A DNA stretch of 30,148 nucleotides from CBDDLJ01 sp965230635 (GTDB taxonomy: Bacteria > Pseudomonadota > Gammaproteobacteria > UBA1113): contig CBDDLJ010000003.1 in assembly GCA_965230635.1 (NCBI GenBank), positions 1-30,148 on the forward strand, written 5' to 3'. Both the position numbers and the translations under genes were made by a program. The stretch's first letter is position 1. Every line of letters starts with the position of its first letter. Of this stretch, positions 26,005-30,148 are shown piece by piece. Under the pieces are notes generated by a model that was not told where the DNA came from, made no database searches, and saw nothing but the letters and a program-made list of their open reading frames with translations.

Positions 26005-29000
26005 TATCCACTCTCCATATTTGCAGGTACTTGATCAAGCACTCTACTTTCAGGCATGTGCTGATCTAAAATTAAACATAATTTTTTAGACAATTTCTTT
26101 AAATACCTAGGAGCTAATAGTGAATTATGGTCACCATCAACAAACAGTACTGTTAAATTTTGTGTTACATATTGGCCCCAATGGTTATCATCTACCTCAA
26201 CTGACTGCAACACAGGCACTGTTTCTTTAGCTTTAAAAAGAATAACATCATGATTAATTGGGCGTATCTTATAATTAGCTAAATAACTTGAACGCTCTTC
26301 ATGAATCGCGAGAAAGCCTTTAGGAATCACAAAATCCTTATATTCATCATCTTTAAATTGCTCTCTCAACATAGCATAATAATTTCTTAAATATGTTTTT
26401 AAATATATTTCCTGACCTATTTCATCCGGGTGTTGCGCCCAGCCGTCTAACATTACTATCGGATAGGAGTAATTGCTGCCTAATTGTCTAGCCATTTCTA
26501 CTGCTAACGTTGCTCCAAATGATAAGCCACCTAGCATATATTGCCCACACTCCATATATTTATGTAATTGTTTTAGATAAAATGCGGCCATGTTTTCTAA
26601 ACTACCAAACTGTAAGTTTGGATCGCTTAAGCCCAAGTCTTGCATCGCATAAAGCGGCTGCTCAATGTCTAAATGCTGTGCTAAAGGATAAAAACTTAAC
26701 ACTGTCCCACCAATAGCATGAATTAAAATTAACGGTATCTTGCCTCCAGTCGGTTTAATTGGTACTAAAATTTGACTGTCTAATAGCCCAGTTTGCTGAC
26801 CACCTTGGCGGATTAAGTTACAAAGACTTTGCAGTGTTGAATTTTGATAAAAATTTTGCAAGGTCAATTCAATAGAAAATGTTTGATTAATTTGAACTAA
26901 TAATTCAATACAGCGCAAGGAATCAACTCCTAGCATAAATAAATTTGAGTTAATATTAGGAACTGTAATTTTTAATGTGTTATTAACTAATTTAATTAGT
27001 TCTTGCATTAATTTATCTTCTGAATATATTTTCAATTGCGTTTGTGCTAACAAGCGCTCATCTGCTAAGCATTTTAACCGTGTACGATCAAGCTTTCCAT
27101 TCAATAAAACTGGAAAGCTTTGCATTGTAAATATATAATGTGGTATTAAAGATAAAGGTAAAATATTTGCAAGTCTTGCTTTTAATTTTCTTTCTATTTC
27201 CTGGCTACCCCAACATTTTTCATCTATATTCTTTCGAATAATAAAAGCCACTAACACTTGTCGCTTACTATCAAAAACAACTGCTGCACTCTGAACGAAA
27301 GAAAAAGTCAATAATGCCGCTTCAATTTCTTTACAATCCAAACGCAGACCGCGTAGTTTGACCTGTGTGTCTCGACGCCCCAAAAACAACAAATTATTAT
27401 CGTCATTATATGACGCCATGTCTCCCGTGCGGTATACGCGGGTTGTACACCCAAATAATCTTCGAGAAACAAACACAGCTTCCGTTTTGCTTTGTTGATT
27501 TAGATAACCTTCTGCTAATCCTATGCCAGCTAAGCACAATTCACCCATCATGTTAGCTGGAAGAAGCTGTCCAAATTTAGTCATTACATAACATTGCATA
27601 TTTGCAATAGGTTGTCCAATAGAAATAGTCTCAGGTAAAGGGACCCGCTGACAATTCCATGCGGTTACATCAATAGTCGCTTCTGTTGGGCCATACAAAT
27701 TATCAATTCTACAGTCAAATATTCTTGAAAAATATTTAACCGTAGATGCTTTCAACTCTTCGCCACTACAAATTACAGATTTCAATCTCATAGAAGCATT
27801 TGGCTTGCATACATCTAAAAACAGATCCAGCATCGAAGGAACAAAATGTACATACTGAATATTTTTATCAATCAAAGTTTGATAAAGATAATGCGGATTT
27901 TTATGCTCTTCAGGTAATGCAATCACTAGTTTTCCACCAAACATCAGCGGCCAGAAAAACTCCCATACCGACACATCAAACGTATAAGGTGTTTTCTGTA
28001 AAACTGACTCGCCACATATTAACTGATAGTGTTGCTGCATCCAATATAACCGATTGCAAATAGCTTGATGACTAACCATCACGCCTTTGGGCATCCCAGT
28101 ACTTCCAGAGGTATAAATAATATATGCTAAATCATCCTCGCTGACGGTGGGTAGCATCGTTTTATCTTCGCCCCCTGGTAATAGTTGATTTGCAATATCA
28201 GTATCACTAATACAATTAGCAATTAAACTAACATACTGTTCATATAATGCCTGTTGCGCAATTAAAAATTTTGCCTCACTATCTTGTAAAATCATGTTAA
28301 TACGTTTTAAAGGCCATGATTTATCGATCGGCAAATAGGCTGCTCCAGCTTTGAGGATCCCTAGTAAGGCAATAACTAATTCTATGGAGCGATCAAATAT
28401 TACAGCAATAACATCGCCCGGCTGACAACCATATGCAATCAATCTCTTGGCATATCGCTGACTTGCTTGAGTCAACACATGATATGTCATGCTTTTACCA
28501 TTAAACTCCAATGCTGTGTCTTGAGCATAATGCTGTGCGGCAATATCAAGCGCTACTGGCATGATATGCGGTCCTTGAAAATCTCTTTTTGTTTTATTAA
28601 CTTGCTTTATTTTTTGCACTTCATCTGGCAGTAAGAAGTGAAAATTTTCCAGTTTAGCAATAGTAGGCAATTGCGATAACAAGGCAACATAACGTTGTGC
28701 TAGCCGCTGTAAATGATCATCTGAGATGAAACACCTATCATAAAGAAATACCAGTTTGAAACCTTGGCATTGCTTAACTAAGCAGGTAAGCGGATAATGA
28801 TTTTTTTCAATTACTTTATACTCTGTTATTTCAAAATTATCATTTTTCAATGATAACTCAGGATAGTTTTCAATAACCAATAGTGTTTTAAATAATGATA
28901 AGTCAAACAAATATCCTTGTTCACTTATAATATCTTGTAGCGATACATTGCTGTGTTGTAATACTTGACCAAATTTCTGCTGAAAATTTCGAACAAGTTC

Positions 29001-30148
29001 TGGCACTGTAATATCTGTCTGCCATTCAAAGCAAATCGGTAAAGTATTAATCGTCATCCCGGTCACTTCTTCTTTCTCTTTTAAGTTTACCGTAGTCCCA
29101 TAACAGGTTGCTTTTTCATCTGTGTAGTAACACAATAAAGCACCCCAAACAAATTGAAACAATGTGCTTAATGTTGCGCCTTGCTGCTTCCCATATTGAT
29201 TTAAAGTGCACACGATATTTTCAGGAATTGATATGGAAACCTCAGTATAATTCTCTGTAATTGATGATTGTGGTGAGTTAATAAGGCAAAACTGTTGTTC
29301 ATCTAAGGCCTGAAGTGGTGCTAAATGCTGTTTCCAAAAAGATAAAGATGTGAGATCCTGTGTGGCTTTCTGTTTTTTAATAAATGCCTGAAAGCTAAAT
29401 ATTGCTTCCTGTTGGTAATGAGGATGCTGGTACTGAGTAATAAACTGATTTAACACATGATTGACTGACCAACCATCTACCATGATATGGTGATGTAGCC
29501 AGATCAATTTAGCACGCTTTCCACCAAAGTCTACCCAGAGCAGTTGAAATAAAGGCGCATTAGCAGATAACTGTATTCGTTCACGCAAACAATTAATTTT
29601 ATTCTGTATAATATATTCTTGTGTTAGCTTAGCACAATCTGAAACAGTTATTGTCTCCCAGGGTAAAGCAAAAGAATCTAAAACATATTGTTTGGAAAAT
29701 ATATCTTTTTGCTCGTCTTCAGCTAAGACTGTACGGAAAAAATCATATTGACAAACCAACATCTCCCATGTTTTTTTTGACTTTGCTTCACTACAATCAC
29801 CGCTTATATCAAGCTCTGCTTGTAACACGTATAGAGCATTATCTTTTGTCACTCGGCAAACTCTGTGAATTCCTGTTTGCAGTGGTGACAATAAAAAACT
29901 ATTTCTTCTCGCAATATGTTGAGTTAATTTATTTTCACTTGAAGAAACGTTAGCAATAATATTCTGTAATTGCTGTTTAAATATTCGTGAAAATTTGGCC
30001 ATTTTTTCTTTGGCAATAATGTTAGCACAATTGACTTTAAACGTCAGTTTTCCATTAATGATAATCCCTTCAATATCAATCAAATGAGTTAAGGGATTCT
30101 GTGTTGTAATGATGTCCTCTACTCGCTCATTACTAAAGTGGACTGGGC
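26004..30148 (-). CDS. Non-ribosomal peptide synthetase, 3' portion (E/C end, then C-A-T-TE; predicted serine module)
   Basis: The frame stays open to the right edge: the codons before the TTG at 30083 read PVHFSNERVEDIITTQ without a stop, so the gene is longer than the window shows. Domains in order: end of an epimerization/condensation-type domain (IDIEGIIINGKLTF, to about 29950); condensation domain with LSPLQTGI and active-site HHIMVDG (His199, counting from 30083); adenylation domain with YTSGSTGMPKG, YGPTEAT, YRTGD, GRRDTQVKLRG and NGKLDR; carrier domain with the phosphopantetheine serine in LGVDSLR (about 26925); and thioesterase with GLSFG (about 26521), an Asp in VMLDGWA and a His in GDHNSLL. 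The binding-pocket residues read D-V-W-H-I-S-L-I-D-K, matching known serine codes. The TE marks this as the final module. Product unknown; siderophore or lipopeptide are both possible. Confidence 0.95.
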   Translation of the reverse strand, partial: PVHFSNERVEDIITTQNPLTHLIDIEGIIINGKLTFKVNCANIIAKEKMAKFSRIFKQQLQNIIANVSSSENKLTQHIARRNSFLLSPLQTGIHRVCRVTKDNALYVLQAELDISGDCSEAKSKKTWEMLVCQYDFFRTVLAEDEQKDIFSKQYVLDSFALPWETITVSDCAKLTQEYIIQNKINCLRERIQLSANAPLFQLLWVDFGGKRAKLIWLHHHIMVDGWSVNHVLNQFITQYQHPHYQQEAIFSFQAFIKKQKATQDLTSLSFWKQHLAPLQALDEQQFCLINSPQSSITENYTEVSISIPENIVCTLNQYGKQQGATLSTLFQFVWGALLCYYTDEKATCYGTTVNLKEKEEVTGMTINTLPICFEWQTDITVPELVRNFQQKFGQVLQHSNVSLQDIISEQGYLFDLSLFKTLLVIENYPELSLKNDNFEITEYKVIEKNHYPLTCLVKQCQGFKLVFLYDRCFISDDHLQRLAQRYVALLSQLPTIAKLENFHFLLPDEVQKIKQVNKTKRDFQGPHIMPVALDIAAQHYAQDTALEFNGKSMTYHVLTQASQRYAKRLIAYGCQPGDVIAVIFDRSIELVIALLGILKAGAAYLPIDKSWPLKRINMILQDSEAKFLIAQQALYEQYVSLIANCISDTDIANQLLPGGEDKTMLPTVSEDDLAYIIYTSGSTGMPKGVMVSHQAICNRLYWMQQHYQLICGESVLQKTPYTFDVSVWEFFWPLMFGGKLVIALPEEHKNPHYLYQTLIDKNIQYVHFVPSMLDLFLDVCKPNASMRLKSVICSGEELKASTVKYFSRIFDCRIDNLYGPTEATIDVTAWNCQRVPLPETISIGQPIANMQCYVMTKFGQLLPANMMGELCLAGIGLAEGYLNQQSKTEAVFVSRRLFGCTTRVYRTGDMASYNDDNNLLFLGRRDTQVKLRGLRLDCKEIEAALLTFSFVQSAAVVFDSKRQVLVAFIIRKNIDEKCWGSQEIERKLKARLANILPLSLIPHYIFTMQSFPVLLNGKLDRTRLKCLADERLLAQTQLKIYSEDKLMQELIKLVNNTLKITVPNINSNLFMLGVDSLRCIELLVQINQTFSIELTLQNFYQNSTLQSLCNLIRQGGQQTGLLDSQILVPIKPTGGKIPLILIHAIGGTVLSFYPLAQHLDIEQPLYAMQDLGLSDPNLQFGSLENMAAFYLKQLHKYMECGQYMLGGLSFGATLAVEMARQLGSNYSYPIVMLDGWAQHPDEIGQEIYLKTYLRNYYAMLREQFKDDEYKDFVIPKGFLAIHEERSSYLANYKIRPINHDVILFKAKETVPVLQSVEVDDNHWGQYVTQNLTVLFVDGDHNSLLAPRYLKKLSKKLCLILDQHMPESRVLDQVPANMESG

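Noticed and set aside
30083..30085. TTG at 30083 as the true start of the NRPS
   Set aside because: The frame is open to the window end and the codons on both sides encode a typical epimerization/condensation domain end, so this is an internal Leu codon.
1..30148. tRNA, rRNA, CRISPR array or insertion-sequence transposase
   Set aside because: I looked in all gaps on both strands and saw no cloverleaf, no regularly spaced direct repeats and no transposase motif.

Overview
The window is a compact, AT-rich (by eye a little under 40% G+C) gammaproteobacterial chromosome segment. Gene content and order (der-bamB-yfgM-hisS-rodZ-pilW-rlmN-ndk, trmJ/suhB, secF-secD-yajC-tgt-queA) are gammaproteobacterial. 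The AT-richness, the HDxRTP-type PAS histidine kinase and a giant unique ORF inside a housekeeping locus suggest a Legionella/Coxiella-like (Legionellales) lineage. That placement is inference, not proof.

Layout: almost everything is on the minus strand, so transcription runs right to left. (1) Positions 1-6993 hold ndk, rlmN, pilW, rodZ, hisS, yfgM, bamB and der (cut by the left edge). They are tightly packed, several overlap by a few bases, and a good sigma70-type promoter sits in front of ndk. This block covers nucleotide metabolism, ribosome/tRNA modification, type IV pilus and cell-shape proteins, tRNA charging, envelope assembly and ribosome maturation. (2) Positions 7185-10779 hold a dispersed ISC-type iron-sulfur locus: iscS, then a GIY-YIG-like gene and a 162-bp palindromic element, then an IscU-like gene and an IscA-family gene with their own promoter and an adjacent dyad. 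iscR, hscBA and fdx are not present. (3) Positions 10866-15932 encode an unrecognised 1688-residue protein in the slot where iscR lies in E. coli (between trmJ and iscS). (4) Positions 15994-17677 hold divergent trmJ and suhB. (5) Positions 17637-24491 hold queA-tgt-yajC-secD-secF-amidase: queuosine synthesis plus the SecDF-YajC export accessory complex. (6) Positions 24736-30148 hold a non-ribosomal peptide synthetase followed, with a one-base overlap, by a soluble PAS histidine kinase.

The NRPS reading frame stays open to the right edge. Visible domains are the C-terminal end of an epimerization/condensation-type domain, then a complete C-A-T-TE terminal module whose adenylation pocket reads as serine-activating. 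The most unusual material is: the NRPS/kinase pair; the giant unknown ORF replacing iscR; the remodelled iron-sulfur locus (IscS without the E. coli-type C-terminal tail, IscU-like protein without the first cluster cysteine and the neighbouring aspartate); and a palindromic repeat family found as one full copy near the GIY-YIG gene and one partial copy at the downstream end of the NRPS/kinase unit.
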